From assembly GCA_958296385.1 (NCBI GenBank), contig OY282494.1:2517537-2581536 (forward strand): a stretch of DNA of 64,000 nt, read 5' to 3'. This document shows, one piece after another, positions 52,347 to 61,254 of this stretch. The notes beneath the pieces were generated by a model. It searched no databases and had not been told where the DNA came from. It saw nothing but the letters and a program-made list of their open reading frames with translations. Made by a program: the position numbers and the translations under genes. This stretch comes from an uncultured Dehalococcoidia bacterium. GTDB taxonomy: Bacteria; Chloroflexota; Dehalococcoidia; Lucifugimonadales; UBA3495. Positions within the stretch are counted from its first letter, which is position 1. Every line of letters begins with the position of its first letter.

Positions 52347-52364
52347 TGGGCGTTGCCTTAAAAT
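52336..52364 (+). promoter_or_regulatory. alaS promoter
   Basis: TTGACG (52336-52341), a 17-nt spacer and TAAAAT (52359-52364). The leader is about 70 nt and includes two GGAGTC copies, at 52408 and 52423, the latter 12 nt before the ATG. Confidence 0.78.
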
Positions 52365-52438
52365 CGGCAAACGGCTTTATCGCCCCAATTCGTAACTGTA
52401 TCTACGGGAGTCGTAACTTACAGGAGTCATAGCCCACA

Positions 52439-55258
52439 ATGGAAGGCGACAGCATACGCAATTCGTTCATCAACTTCTTTGAGGAATCGGGCCATCTCCA
52501 TATGCCCTCGGCCTCCCTCATCCCCGCCGGCGACCCTACGCTGCTCTTTACGTCGGCGGGAATGGTGCCGTTCAAGCCCTTTTTTATGGGCGAGCAGACG
52601 CCGCCGCAGCGCCGTTTGACCAGCTGCCAGAAGTCGTTTCGCACCACCGACATTGACGAGGTGGGCGACCACAAGCACCTGACTTTTTTTGAGATGCTGG
52701 GCAATTTCAGCATCGGCGATTACTTTAAAAAGGACGCGGTGGCCTTTGCCTGGGATTTGTGCACCGGCCTGTTCGGGCTGGAGCCGGAGCGCCTTTACGT
52801 GACCATCCACCTGGACGACGATGAGGCGTATGAGCTGTGGCGCAGCGATATTGGCGTGCCGCCGGAGCGGATTTACCGCTACGGCAACAGCGATAATTGG
52901 TGGGGGCCGGCCGGCCTGGAGGGGCCAACCGGCCCCTGCTCCGAGCTGCATTACGACGGCGGCGCCGAGAAAGGCATCGGCCAGCATCCCGAAACCGACA
53001 GCCTGATGCCGCCGGACGAGCTTACCGTGCTGCTCCGGCGGGAGGCGGACGGCGGGCCGGCTGCCGCGCCCGGCGGCTGCCATCCCAACTGCGACTGCGA
53101 GCGGTTCGTGGAGCTGTGGAATCTGGTCTTTATGCAGTTCTACCAGGATTTGGAGGGGGCGCGCACGCCTTTGCCGGCGCCCAGCGTGGATACCGGGATG
53201 GGGCTGGAGCGGGCCGCCGCCGTACTGCAACGCAAGCCCAACGTGTACGAAACCGACCTGTTTCGCCCCATCGTGGACGCCGTGTGCGACTTGGCCGGCG
53301 TCCAGTACGGCGCGGAATCCGGGGCGGATTACGCCATCCGCGTGGTGGCGGAACACGCGCGGGCCGCTGCCTTTCTCATCAGCGATGGCGTGGTGCCGTC
53401 CAACAGCGAGCGGGGCTACGTGCTGCGCCGCATCATCCGCCGGGCCATCCGCTACGGGCGCCAGCTGGGGCTGGACCGGCCGTTTATGACCGACGTCAGC
53501 AGCGCCGTGCTGGCCCGTTTTGCGGCGGCGTACCCGGCGCTGGCCGAGAACCGGGAGTTCATCCAGCGGGTCATCAGCCTGGAGGAGACGCAATTTCTGG
53601 ACAACATCCGGCACGGTATGCCCCTGCTGGAGGGCATCCTGGATTACCTGAATAATCCTGACGCCAGCAATCCGGACGCCGGCGCGCCGGCCCTGCTGGA
53701 AACCGCCGCCGTTGCCGCCGACGACCTGGCCGCCGCCCGCGCCGCCAGCATCATCCCCGGCGCCATCGCTTTTACGCTTTACGACACCTACGGCTTTCCG
53801 CCGGAGCTGGTGGACGAAATCGGGCGGCGCGAGTACGGGCTGGCGGTGGATATGGACGGTTTCAACAGCGAGATGGAGGCCAAGCGCCAGCGGGACCGGG
53901 CCGGCCATCAGATAACCGGCAGCATGGAAATCGTAACCGCCTACGAGAACCTGGGCGCCGGCAATACGCCTTTCACCGGCTACGACCTGACCAGCATTGA
54001 ATCCCGCATCGTCGGCATCCTGCTGGACGGCGCGGCGGTGGGACACGCGGCCAGCGGCCAGCAGGTTGAAATCATCCTGTCCGAAACCTGCTTTTACGCG
54101 GAGGGCGGCGGGCAGGTTGGCGATCGGGGCGTCATCACCGGGCCCAACGGCCGGCTGATTGTAGAGGACACGCAAAGCCCGGTTGCCGGCCTGATTGTGC
54201 ATCGCGGCGCCGTTGCCGATGGCCACTTTACGCTGGGCGATGCCGTAACCGCCGCGGTGGAATCGGAACGCCGTCTGGACGCGTCTCGCAACCACAGCGG
54301 AACGCACCTGCTCCACGCCGCGCTGCGCTCCGTCCTGGGCCCCCACGTCCGGCAGGCCGGCTCCCTGTGCGCTCCCGGACGGCTGCGCTTTGACTTCAAC
54401 CACGTTGGCCCGCTGGCCGCCGACGAGCAGCTGGCCGTGCAGTCGCTGGCGAACCGGCAGATTCGCGCCAACCTGAGCGTGGCCGCCGAGGAAACCACCT
54501 ACACCGACGCGGTGCGCGACGGCGCGCTGGCCTTTTTCGGCGACCGCTACGGCGACGTCGTCCGCGTGGTGCGGATGGCCGGCCACGACGACCCGGAACC
54601 GTTCAGCTTTGAGGTGTGCGGCGGCACGCACGTCCACGCCACCGGCGAAGTTGGCACGCTGGTGGTGCTGGGCGAATCCAGCATCGGCGGCGGTATGCGG
54701 CGCATTGAGGCGATGACCGGACGGGCCGCCGAGGAGCTGTTCGTGCAGCAGTCGGCTACCCTCCAGGCCATATCCCAAAGATTGCAAGCGCCGGTGCCCG
54801 AGCTGGAGGCCCGGCTGGACGCGTACATGGCCGACGCCGACGCGCTGCGCCGCCGGCTGGCGGAGGCGGAACGCGCCGGCCTGCGTTACGAAGCGGAAAC
54901 GCTGCTCAGCCGGGTGCGCGACGTTGACGGCGTGCGGCTGATCGCCAGCGTAACGTCGGCGCACAACCCGGAGGCGATGCGGGAGATGGGCGATTATCTC
55001 AAGGACAAGCTGGAAAGCGTGGTCGTAGCCCTGGGCGCAGTGGTCAACGATGCGCCGGTGATTATCACGATGGTAACGCCGGACTTGGTGCGCCGGGGGC
55101 TGAACGCCGGCACCATCGCGCGGGAGGCGGCCCAGCTGATGGGCGGCGGCGGCGGCGGCCGGCCGGAGATGGCCCAGGCCGGCGGCAAGCAGTCCGACCG
55201 CCTCGGCGCCGCTTTGGACAGCGTGGCCGGCCTGGTGCGCCAGGGGTTGAACGGCTGA
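52439..55258 (+). CDS. alaS: alanine--tRNA ligase
   Basis: 939 residues, somewhat longer than the usual 870-890. Class II catalytic core: RNSFINFFEESGHLHMPSAS, TLLFTSAGMVPFKPFF, SCQKSFRTTDIDEVGDHKHL and TFFEMLGNFSIGDYFKK. The editing domain has HSGTHLLH near 618 and CGGTHVHATGEVG near 725, the zinc-binding His/Cys residues. The C-terminal DHHA1 part ends with GGGGGGRPEMAQAGGK. It charges tRNA-Ala and clears Ser or Gly mischarges. A long open frame runs antisense and is a shadow. Confidence 0.98.
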   Translation: MEGDSIRNSFINFFEESGHLHMPSASLIPAGDPTLLFTSAGMVPFKPFFMGEQTPPQRRLTSCQKSFRTTDIDEVGDHKHLTFFEMLGNFSIGDYFKKDAVAFAWDLCTGLFGLEPERLYVTIHLDDDEAYELWRSDIGVPPERIYRYGNSDNWWGPAGLEGPTGPCSELHYDGGAEKGIGQHPETDSLMPPDELTVLLRREADGGPAAAPGGCHPNCDCERFVELWNLVFMQFYQDLEGARTPLPAPSVDTGMGLERAAAVLQRKPNVYETDLFRPIVDAVCDLAGVQYGAESGADYAIRVVAEHARAAAFLISDGVVPSNSERGYVLRRIIRRAIRYGRQLGLDRPFMTDVSSAVLARFAAAYPALAENREFIQRVISLEETQFLDNIRHGMPLLEGILDYLNNPDASNPDAGAPALLETAAVAADDLAAARAASIIPGAIAFTLYDTYGFPPELVDEIGRREYGLAVDMDGFNSEMEAKRQRDRAGHQITGSMEIVTAYENLGAGNTPFTGYDLTSIESRIVGILLDGAAVGHAASGQQVEIILSETCFYAEGGGQVGDRGVITGPNGRLIVEDTQSPVAGLIVHRGAVADGHFTLGDAVTAAVESERRLDASRNHSGTHLLHAALRSVLGPHVRQAGSLCAPGRLRFDFNHVGPLAADEQLAVQSLANRQIRANLSVAAEETTYTDAVRDGALAFFGDRYGDVVRVVRMAGHDDPEPFSFEVCGGTHVHATGEVGTLVVLGESSIGGGMRRIEAMTGRAAEELFVQQSATLQAISQRLQAPVPELEARLDAYMADADALRRRLAEAERAGLRYEAETLLSRVRDVDGVRLIASVTSAHNPEAMREMGDYLKDKLESVVVALGAVVNDAPVIITMVTPDLVRRGLNAGTIAREAAQLMGGGGGGRPEMAQAGGKQSDRLGAALDSVAGLVRQGLNG

Positions 55259-55305
55259 CTGCGCCATCGGATGACGACCGCGCGCGCCTCGCCGAATCGG
55301 GCCGC

Positions 55306-55707
55306 TTGCTGGGCCTGGACGTCGGCGACGTTCGCATTGGGCTGGCGGTAAGCATCCCGCCGGGGACGCTGATACTGCCGGCCGGCCATCTGCAACGACA
55401 CAGCCGGCGCCGCGATGCGGCTGCCATCTTGCAAGCCGCCGTCCAGCGTGATGCGGTTGCCATCGTAGTCGGTATGCCTTACGACACGCGGGGGCAAGCC
55501 GGCGAGCAGGCCCGCAAAACTGCGTCCTTTGTGCGGGCTTTGGAGCGCATCGTCAACATCCCGGTCTGGACGGTTGACGAGTCCTTTACGTCATCGGCGG
55601 CCGCCGCTGAGCTGTCGGATGCGGGCCGCAGCCCCGGACGAGAGCGGGGCGCGGTGGACTCCGGGGCGGCCGTTGCCATCTTGCGCCGCTTTCTGGCTGG
55701 AGGGTGA
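55306..55707 (+). CDS. ruvX: Holliday junction resolvase-like protein YqgF/RuvX
   Basis: 133 residues from the TTG at 55306, the only standard start near the expected N-terminus. Related proteins begin with two or three more residues before LLGLDVGDVRIGLAVS, so the true start may be a rarer codon just upstream. RNase H-like fold: LGLDVGDVRIG with the first Asp, VGMPYD, VDESFTS, and GAVDSGAAVAILRRFL with the last Asp. Acts in 16S rRNA 5'-end processing and possibly recombination. Follows alaS, as in many bacteria. Confidence 0.92.
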   Translation: MLGLDVGDVRIGLAVSIPPGTLILPAGHLQRHSRRRDAAAILQAAVQRDAVAIVVGMPYDTRGQAGEQARKTASFVRALERIVNIPVWTVDESFTSSAAAAELSDAGRSPGRERGAVDSGAAVAILRRFLAGG

Positions 55708-55772
55708 ATCCGGCCAGAAAAGCCGTCCGAAAAAATCCGTCAAAAATGGCGAAAACTTGTTCTAACCGTTGA

Positions 55773-55802
55773 TTGACGTTTTGCGAACCGTCGTTCTATA
55801 AT
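55773..55802 (+). promoter_or_regulatory. promoter of the small Cys-cluster HTH gene
   Basis: TTGACG (55773-55778), an 18-nt spacer and a perfect TATAAT (55797-55802), 37 nt before the ATG. Confidence 0.75.
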
Positions 55803-55839
55803 TTGCCCAAGTTTAGAACTCAGGTTTTGGAGAGCGACT

Positions 55840-56181
55840 ATGAATGGGATAAACTCCGTTGCCCCCAGCCCGTTTTTGCCTGCGGAAACCGGCTTTGACC
55901 ACTACGAGGATACCGGCTGCGAGGTGGCCGAAACGTGCCTGGGCTGCCCGCTGCCGCGCTGCAAGTTTGACGACATGGCCTGGTACGCCAAGTACCGCCG
56001 GATGGCCCGCGACTTGCAGATGATAGCCGTTATTCAGGATGAGCAGCTTACCGTTGCCGAGGCCGCCGCCCGGTTCTCGGTGACCAAGCGGACGGTGTTT
56101 CGCGTTCTGAAACGCTGCCGGGATGCGATGCGGGAACTGTCCGCAACCGAAATGGCGGCGTTCTCCCGGCTGGCCGTCTGA
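55840..56181 (+). CDS. small helix-turn-helix protein with a Cys cluster
   Basis: 113 residues. An N-terminal Cys cluster, GCEVAETCLGCPLPRCKFDD (about 27-46), resembles a small metal-binding site. A helix-turn-helix follows near 71-95 (LTVAEAAARFSVTKRTVFRV). A transcription or DNA-binding regulator, possibly metal- or redox-sensing (inference). GGAGAGCGACT precedes the ATG, and the promoter is strong. Its convergent neighbour is the acyl-CoA dehydrogenase gene. Confidence 0.78.
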   Translation: MNGINSVAPSPFLPAETGFDHYEDTGCEVAETCLGCPLPRCKFDDMAWYAKYRRMARDLQMIAVIQDEQLTVAEAAARFSVTKRTVFRVLKRCRDAMRELSATEMAAFSRLAV

Positions 56182-56203
56182 TGATGCCCGTATTCAGGGG
56201 CGC

Positions 56204-57379
56204 TTATCCCCGGGGCAGGCCCAAGCCCCGGCCGGCCACGATGCCCCGCTGCACTTCCGACGTGCCGCCGGCAATCTTGTGGGAGAAGCTAATCATCCAG
56301 TTCTCCGGCAAGCGGCCTTTCAGCGGGGCGCGCTTTTCGCCCCGGCCCAGGGCGCCGGGCAGGCCCGCCAGTTCCAGCGCGCTGTTGGCCGAGCGGTGCA
56401 GGGTTTCGCTGCCAAAGGCTTTGCTCATGGACGCCTCTTTGTTCGGCACCAGCCCCTCGCTCTGCATCCACGCCACCTTGTAGGCCATCAGCCGCGCCAC
56501 CTCGCACTCCACGTAGCGGTCGGCCAGCAGGTGGCGCGCCCAGGGCTGGGCGGTAACCGCCGCGCCGTTGCGGAATACGCCGCCGGCGTACTCGCGGGTA
56601 TCGTCCAGCAGCCGCCGGGCGATGGCCGAGTAGTCAATGCCGGAGCGCTCAAAGTCCAGCAGCGTCACCGCAACGTACCAGCCCCGGTTCTCCTCGCCCA
56701 CCAGATTGCTGCTGGGAACCCGCACGTTGTCGAATATGACCTGGTTGAACTCGTGGCCGCCGGTCATATTGATGACGGGCCGGACTTCAACGCCGGGCGA
56801 TTTCATGTCCACCAGGATGAAACTGATGCCCCGGTGCCGGGGCGCGTCCGGGTCGGTGCGGGCCAGGCACATAATCCAGTCGGAGCGATGGGCCAGCGTG
56901 GTCCAGATTTTGGCGCCGTTGATGACGTACTCATCGCCGTCGCGCACCGCCCGCGTGCTCAGCGACGCCAGGTCGGAGCCGGACTCCGGTTCGCTGTACC
57001 CCTGGCACCACTGCACTTCGCCCCGCGCGATGGCCGGCAGATGCGTTTGCTTTTGCTCCTCGCTGCCGTGAATCATCAGCGTAGGCCCCAGCATCCGCAC
57101 GCCGAAAATATCCCGGCCCGGCGCGCGCAGATAGGCCAGTTCCTCGTTGTAGATAGCGGAGCGCACCGGCGAGGCGTCCTGGCCGCCGTATTCCTGCGGC
57201 CAGTGCATGGTCAGCCAGCCCCGCTCGGCCAGCCGGCCGCGCATCTGCATCGTAAAGTCCCAATCGTACTCCTCCGGCCAGCGGCCGCCGCCCTCCCAAT
57301 CGGACGGCAGCTCATCCACAATGAATTGACGCAAATCGCGGCGAAACGCATCATCGCCCGGAGTGAATCGGTACTCCAC
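56204..57379 (-). CDS. acyl-CoA dehydrogenase
   Basis: 391 residues, GTG start. The ACAD fold is clear: WPQEYGGQDASPVRSAIYNE, CQGYSEPESGSDLASLSTRA (FAD and substrate region), VINGAKIWTTLAHRSDW, GHEFNQVIFDNVRVPSSNLVG, and a C-terminal IAGGTSEVQRGIVAGRGL. These flavoenzymes make trans-2-enoyl-CoA from acyl-CoA, and the exact chain type is not evident. A palindrome CAGGAGGCTCCTG lies over the ribosome site immediately upstream (57380-57392) and could limit translation. Confidence 0.93.
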   Translation of the reverse strand: MEYRFTPGDDAFRRDLRQFIVDELPSDWEGGGRWPEEYDWDFTMQMRGRLAERGWLTMHWPQEYGGQDASPVRSAIYNEELAYLRAPGRDIFGVRMLGPTLMIHGSEEQKQTHLPAIARGEVQWCQGYSEPESGSDLASLSTRAVRDGDEYVINGAKIWTTLAHRSDWIMCLARTDPDAPRHRGISFILVDMKSPGVEVRPVINMTGGHEFNQVIFDNVRVPSSNLVGEENRGWYVAVTLLDFERSGIDYSAIARRLLDDTREYAGGVFRNGAAVTAQPWARHLLADRYVECEVARLMAYKVAWMQSEGLVPNKEASMSKAFGSETLHRSANSALELAGLPGALGRGEKRAPLKGRLPENWMISFSHKIAGGTSEVQRGIVAGRGLGLPRG

Positions 57380-57444
57380 AGGAGCCTCCTGTCAGCCGGA
57401 AATCGCAGGACTTGGGATACGAGCAGAGCGCGGAGCAGACGCGT

Positions 57445-57681
57445 TCAGGCGCCCACGGCCACGCAAGTGACGGTACGCACCACGCCGACCACGGTGTGAA
57501 TCTTCTCGGTAACCAGCCCGCCAACCACCGACATATCCTCGCCGGAGATGACGGCGATGATGTCGTAAGGCCCGGTAACCACGTCCACCGACTCGATGCC
57601 ATCCAGGTCGCGCAGCGTGTTAGCCACGTCCCGCGTGCGACCCACGGCGGTTTCAACCAGCAAAAAAGCCTTCGTTGCCAT
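57445..57681 (-). CDS. stand-alone Lrp/AsnC effector-binding (RAM) domain protein
   Basis: 78 residues, the complete AsnC ligand-binding domain without a DNA-binding part: KAFLLVETAVGRTRDVANTL, VTGPYDIIAVISGEDM and VGGLVTEKIHTVVGV. It may tune an Lrp-type regulator elsewhere or sense amino acids. GAGGAGG is 8 nt upstream of the ATG. Lies 65 bp before the acyl-CoA dehydrogenase start and may be co-transcribed with it. Confidence 0.92.
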   Translation of the reverse strand: MATKAFLLVETAVGRTRDVANTLRDLDGIESVDVVTGPYDIIAVISGEDMSVVGGLVTEKIHTVVGVVRTVTCVAVGA

Positions 57682-57982
57682 AACGTTGCGCCTCCTCTGT
57701 ACGGAGCATTGCGTGTAAAAAAATCCAAAGCCAGCGCCGCAGCCGCCATCAACAAACCGGGCAACGCAGCGCAGGCAATTCTAAAACTACCCTGCCCGCC
57801 GTGTCAATTAAACCGCCCGGCATCGGGACTAGATGGGGTTCGCAATCTTGCCGGCTAAATGGTTGCCCGGCAAAATCCGCTGTCGCAAAGTTAGCGCCAT
57901 AGGCGGGGGTGGCGCGTTGCAAGGATGCTGGCTTGGCCTGCGTAGCAACCGCCAAGAGGGGTATATTAGGGGCCTCGTTTGC
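57682..57982. other. intergenic region, nothing recognised
   Basis: Separates the RAM-domain gene and the nuclease-domain gene. A run of seven A at 57717-57723 is the only noticeable feature. Confidence 0.5.
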
Positions 57983-58909
57983 TCACTGAGCCATTCGTAG
58001 ATACAAGTCAGCAGGACTTTGACCGCATCCTTCGAGCAGGGGTTGAACGTCGTCCGCATTGCCTTTTACGCCTGTCTGCACAAACAGGCCGGGGGTGCCG
58101 ATCTTTTTCCATTTCGGCATTTCCTCCGCAGGAGGTCTGTCTATACTCACCAACTGCTTCTGCCTATTTTTGACAGCAAAGATGGGACACCGAGAAGTTG
58201 TGAGTGAACCGCTGTCCACAAGCCAGTGAGCAACGACCTCCATGTGATCTCGAATGTGATTTACTTCACGCTCGTCTCCGTCAGGGAACCGAATCGCGTT
58301 AATGGATGGTCTTTTCTTTTTGTCAGTAATATCCAGATAGGTCTTCATTGAGACCCAGCCGGAGGAGAGGTTATAGTGGGTTGAATCTTCAAGAACTTTC
58401 TCGAACAGTGCCGTTAGGGTCTTGGCACAATCGCAAGGCGATCTGTTCTGATAGTAAATGTCAACTCGAAATGCCTCGTAATGGTCAGTTAGAACAGGAC
58501 TGCGAAAAACATGGTGCTGCCATATTTTTCCGTTGGTCAGTATTACGTTCGGAACGCCAGCCTCAAAAGCATAATCCCGTATGCTGATGACGTCGTTGCC
58601 TTCCTCTATCCTCCTATTAACGCCTTTGGCTTCGAGGAGAGTAAAGGGTTTATCTTCTTGAGCTTGGCGGGGGCGAGTACAAGGCCACAAGGCATAATCT
58701 ACCATGCGTGCGCCTTTACCTCTGTTGACCGGGTATTCTACGTCCACCATTGCAAAATCAGCAACGTCCCAACCCATGGCACGTAGCACCGGCGCAACTA
58801 AGGCTTCGCGGGTACGGGCTTCGTTGAACCTGTCGTAATCAGGTTGCTTGTTAATATTTTCCCGCACCGTTTCAATGATTTTGGCTAGCTGTCCCGTATC
58901 AACGTTCAT
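57983..58909 (-). CDS. HsdR N-terminal-like (PD-(D/E)XK) nuclease domain protein
   Basis: 308 residues from ATG 58909, with GAGGTGAG 5-6 nt upstream, preferred over a GTG at 58918. The N-terminal 150 residues read NEARTREALVAPVLRAMGWD, then ARMVDYALW and PFTLLEAKGVNRR, i.e. the Asp and Glu-x-Lys of type I HsdR/DUF4357-type nuclease domains. The remaining half (TYLDITDKKKRPSINAIRFP, MPKWKKIGTPGLFVQ) is not recognised. It has no helicase part, so it is a compact nuclease-like protein and not a type I restriction subunit. The gene is less GC-rich than its flanks. Possibly a horizontally acquired defence gene. Confidence 0.78.
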   Translation of the reverse strand: MNVDTGQLAKIIETVRENINKQPDYDRFNEARTREALVAPVLRAMGWDVADFAMVDVEYPVNRGKGARMVDYALWPCTRPRQAQEDKPFTLLEAKGVNRRIEEGNDVISIRDYAFEAGVPNVILTNGKIWQHHVFRSPVLTDHYEAFRVDIYYQNRSPCDCAKTLTALFEKVLEDSTHYNLSSGWVSMKTYLDITDKKKRPSINAIRFPDGDEREVNHIRDHMEVVAHWLVDSGSLTTSRCPIFAVKNRQKQLVSIDRPPAEEMPKWKKIGTPGLFVQTGVKGNADDVQPLLEGCGQSPADLYLRMAQ

Positions 58910-58932
58910 CGTGCTCACCTCTCTAAAATCAC

Positions 58933-58964
58933 AACCGGCCGACGAGTTTCCTCGCCGGCCGGTT
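58933..58964 (-). terminator. terminator-like hairpin after the NHL gene
   Basis: A nearly perfect stem of CCGGCCG-ACGAG with CTCG-C-CGGCCGG (one mismatch), a TTTC loop, flanked by AA and TT. On the minus strand it is followed by TTGTGATTTT, a weak T-rich tail. It separates the NHL and nuclease-domain genes. Confidence 0.6.
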
Positions 58965-58996
58965 TGGTTTCCGCTGTGGTCAAGCAGCCGTCCGCT

Positions 58997-60001
58997 TTAC
59001 AGCAGTACGGGCTCCTTTTCCTTTACATAGACTTGGATTCGGCCCCGGGTGTGGTCGAGGACGGCTATTTGGCCGTTTTCGGTTACTCGGACGGAGCAGG
59101 GGTTGGCGAAGGCTTTTTCGTAGGCTCCGCCGTCGTGGGTTATGGCCATGGTGCGCTGGCGTATCATGTCCGGGTTGGAGTTGAGTTTGCTCTTGCCCCA
59201 TCCCGAAATCTGGTGGTCGCCTTTGAGCTGGGCGCGGAACCGGCCGTCGGGGGCCAGGATTTGCACCCGGTCGTTCTCGCGGTCGCAGACGTAGATGTCG
59301 CCATCGTCGTCAACGCAGACGGCGTTGGGGCGCTTGAACTGGCCGGGGCCGCTGCCGCTCATGCCGAAGGTGGCCTGCCACTCGCCGGCCTGGTTGAACT
59401 GCTGGATGCGGTCGTTGCGCCAGTCGGCTACGTAGATGAGGCCGTTCTTGTCCAGGCAGATGCCCCAGGGCAGGTTGAGCTGGCCGTTGCCGGAGCCGAA
59501 TTCGCCGAACTGGCTCTTGAAGGAACCGTCCAGGCCGTAGTTCTGCACCCGGTGGTTTTTGCTGTCCACCAGCCACATGGTATCGCCGACGATGGCGATG
59601 CCGGAGGGGGCGTTGAACTGGCCGGGGCCGTCGCCGGATTCGCCCCAGTGGCGCAGGTATTCGCCGTCGCCGTCGTAGATGGTGATGCGGTTCAGCCATT
59701 CGTCGGCGACGTACAGGTTGCCCGCGCTGTCCAGGGCGCAGGAAGTGGGCCAGTACATATCGCCCGGCGCTTCGCCGAACTTGCTGAACTCGCCTACGAA
59801 CTGCTCGTCCAGCGTGGCGATGGTCGCGTGTACGCCGTCGGGCCGGTTTTCGTAGGAACGGTTGAGGACATAGACCTTGCCTTCATCGTCGATAGCCATG
59901 TCAACCGGATTGCGGAACCCGGTGCCGTTGAACTCGTTGCGGCCAACGGAATGGCTATAGTTGAAGGCGACGTCAACGAGTCCGAACAAATGGGTACTCA
60001 T
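58997..60001 (-). CDS. NHL-repeat beta-propeller protein
   Basis: 334 residues of six NHL-like blades. Repeated elements include FRNPVDMAIDDEGKVYVLNR, WPTSCALDSAGNLYVADEW, NLPWGICLDKNGLIYVADWR, KRPNAVCVDDDGDIYVCDRE and FANPCSVRVTENGQIAVLD. Each ends with NDRIQ-type strands. No signal peptide is seen, so it may be cytoplasmic, binding proteins or ligands. It could form a unit with the adjacent DUF1501/DUF1800 genes, which are on the same strand. Confidence 0.92.
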   Translation of the reverse strand: MSTHLFGLVDVAFNYSHSVGRNEFNGTGFRNPVDMAIDDEGKVYVLNRSYENRPDGVHATIATLDEQFVGEFSKFGEAPGDMYWPTSCALDSAGNLYVADEWLNRITIYDGDGEYLRHWGESGDGPGQFNAPSGIAIVGDTMWLVDSKNHRVQNYGLDGSFKSQFGEFGSGNGQLNLPWGICLDKNGLIYVADWRNDRIQQFNQAGEWQATFGMSGSGPGQFKRPNAVCVDDDGDIYVCDRENDRVQILAPDGRFRAQLKGDHQISGWGKSKLNSNPDMIRQRTMAITHDGGAYEKAFANPCSVRVTENGQIAVLDHTRGRIQVYVKEKEPVLL

Positions 60002-60114
60002 AGACTTCCCTCACGGATTGCGTGTCAGATGTGCGTTTTCAGGCGTTAAATGCCACGGCGGGCCGGCGAACCGGGGTTGTCCCGCCGTGGCTATTGCGGT
60101 CGGGTTGGGGCGGC

Positions 60115-61254
60115 CTAGAGGAAGGGAACCTTCTCAAAGACGCCGCGATTGATGGGGTTGGAGTCGAGGCCCATCCAGTCTTCCAGGATGGTGGCGTACA
60201 CCTGTCGGAAGTCCATGCTGGACTTGAGGTTGCCGCCCTCTTCCTGCTGGCTGGGTTCCAGGGAGGGATAGACGCCGTAGATGCCGCCCTTGACGTTCTC
60301 GCCCAGGGCAAAGGCTACGGAGCCGGCGCCGTGGTCGGTGCCGGAGCCGTTGTCGCCGACGCGCCGGCCGAACTCGGAGAACATGAACAGCACCACGTTG
60401 TCGCTGGCGTTGTGCTCTCGCAGGTCGGTTACGAAGGTGTCAACGTTGGCGGACACGTCCGTCCACAGGCCGCTGTGCAGCTGGGCCTGGTTGGCGTGGG
60501 TGTCAAAGCCGTTGTAGGGGCTGGTGGTGAACAGCACGCGGGTGCCCAGGTCGGCCAGGTGCGTCTGCGCGATGTTCTTCATGTACTGGCCGACGGCGCT
60601 GCTGGAGTACTCCACGTTGGAGGTGTACTTGGGCGTGGCAGTGGCCAGGATGTCGGCGCCGATGCGGGCGTAGGTGCCGGTGGAGCGCAGGTAGTCGCTC
60701 ACAAAGCCGCCGCCAACGGTGGGCGCGTAAATCTTGCTGAACAGGTCCAGGGCCTCGGCGCGCTGGTCTTCGCCCTCAATGCCGGTGAGCAGGCCGTAGG
60801 TTTCCAGGTTGCCGACGGAGGCAACGGGGACGCCTTCCTTGGCCAGGGCGCGGGGGAGGCCGCGACCGAAGTTGACGCCGGTAACGCCCTGTCCCTCGTT
60901 GTTGGGGTCAAGTTCCTTGATGACCTGGCCCAGCCAACCCTCGGTGCCGATGGAATCGGGCTCGCAGGTGTGCCAGATGTCCATGCTGCGGAAGTGGCTG
61001 TAAGAGGGGTTGGCGTAGCCGATGCCGAGGAATACGGCGAGCTTGCCCTCGTCCCAATACTTCTTCAGGGGCAGCATGGTGGGGTGCATCCCGATTTCGC
61101 CGTTCAGGTCGATGACGGAATCGGCGGGGACGCCCAGGTTGGGGCGAAAGTCGCGGTAATGACCGTCGTTGTAAGGGATAACGGTGTTCAGGCCGTCGTT
61201 CCCGCCGGAGAGGGAAAGAACTACCAGAACGTTGTCCTTGTTGGTAGAGACCAT
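60115..61254 (-). CDS. DUF1501 family protein (paired copy)
   Basis: 379 residues, a paralogue of the protein at 6.3 kb. Both share SHFRSMDIWHTCEP, GTEGWLG, GVNFGRGLPRA, the LETYG(V/L)LTGI segment and a FxEFGRRVxDNGSGTDHG metal-site-like motif. This copy follows a DUF1800 gene with a 129-bp gap, the usual family arrangement. The two probably act together. GGAGGAGCAACAA lies before the ATG. Confidence 0.93.
   Translation of the reverse strand: MVSTNKDNVLVVLSLSGGNDGLNTVIPYNDGHYRDFRPNLGVPADSVIDLNGEIGMHPTMLPLKKYWDEGKLAVFLGIGYANPSYSHFRSMDIWHTCEPDSIGTEGWLGQVIKELDPNNEGQGVTGVNFGRGLPRALAKEGVPVASVGNLETYGLLTGIEGEDQRAEALDLFSKIYAPTVGGGFVSDYLRSTGTYARIGADILATATPKYTSNVEYSSSAVGQYMKNIAQTHLADLGTRVLFTTSPYNGFDTHANQAQLHSGLWTDVSANVDTFVTDLREHNASDNVVLFMFSEFGRRVGDNGSGTDHGAGSVAFALGENVKGGIYGVYPSLEPSQQEEGGNLKSSMDFRQVYATILEDWMGLDSNPINRGVFEKVPFL

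Noticed and set aside
52365-52438. T-box riboswitch before alaS
   Set aside because: The leader from the predicted start is only about 70 nt, with no T-box consensus and no terminator hairpin.
52427-55267. 946-codon open frame on the minus strand
   Set aside because: It is antisense to alaS, rich in His/Arg/Val/Gly with no recognisable motif, as expected from GC-rich codon bias. The plus-strand alaS reading is unmistakable.
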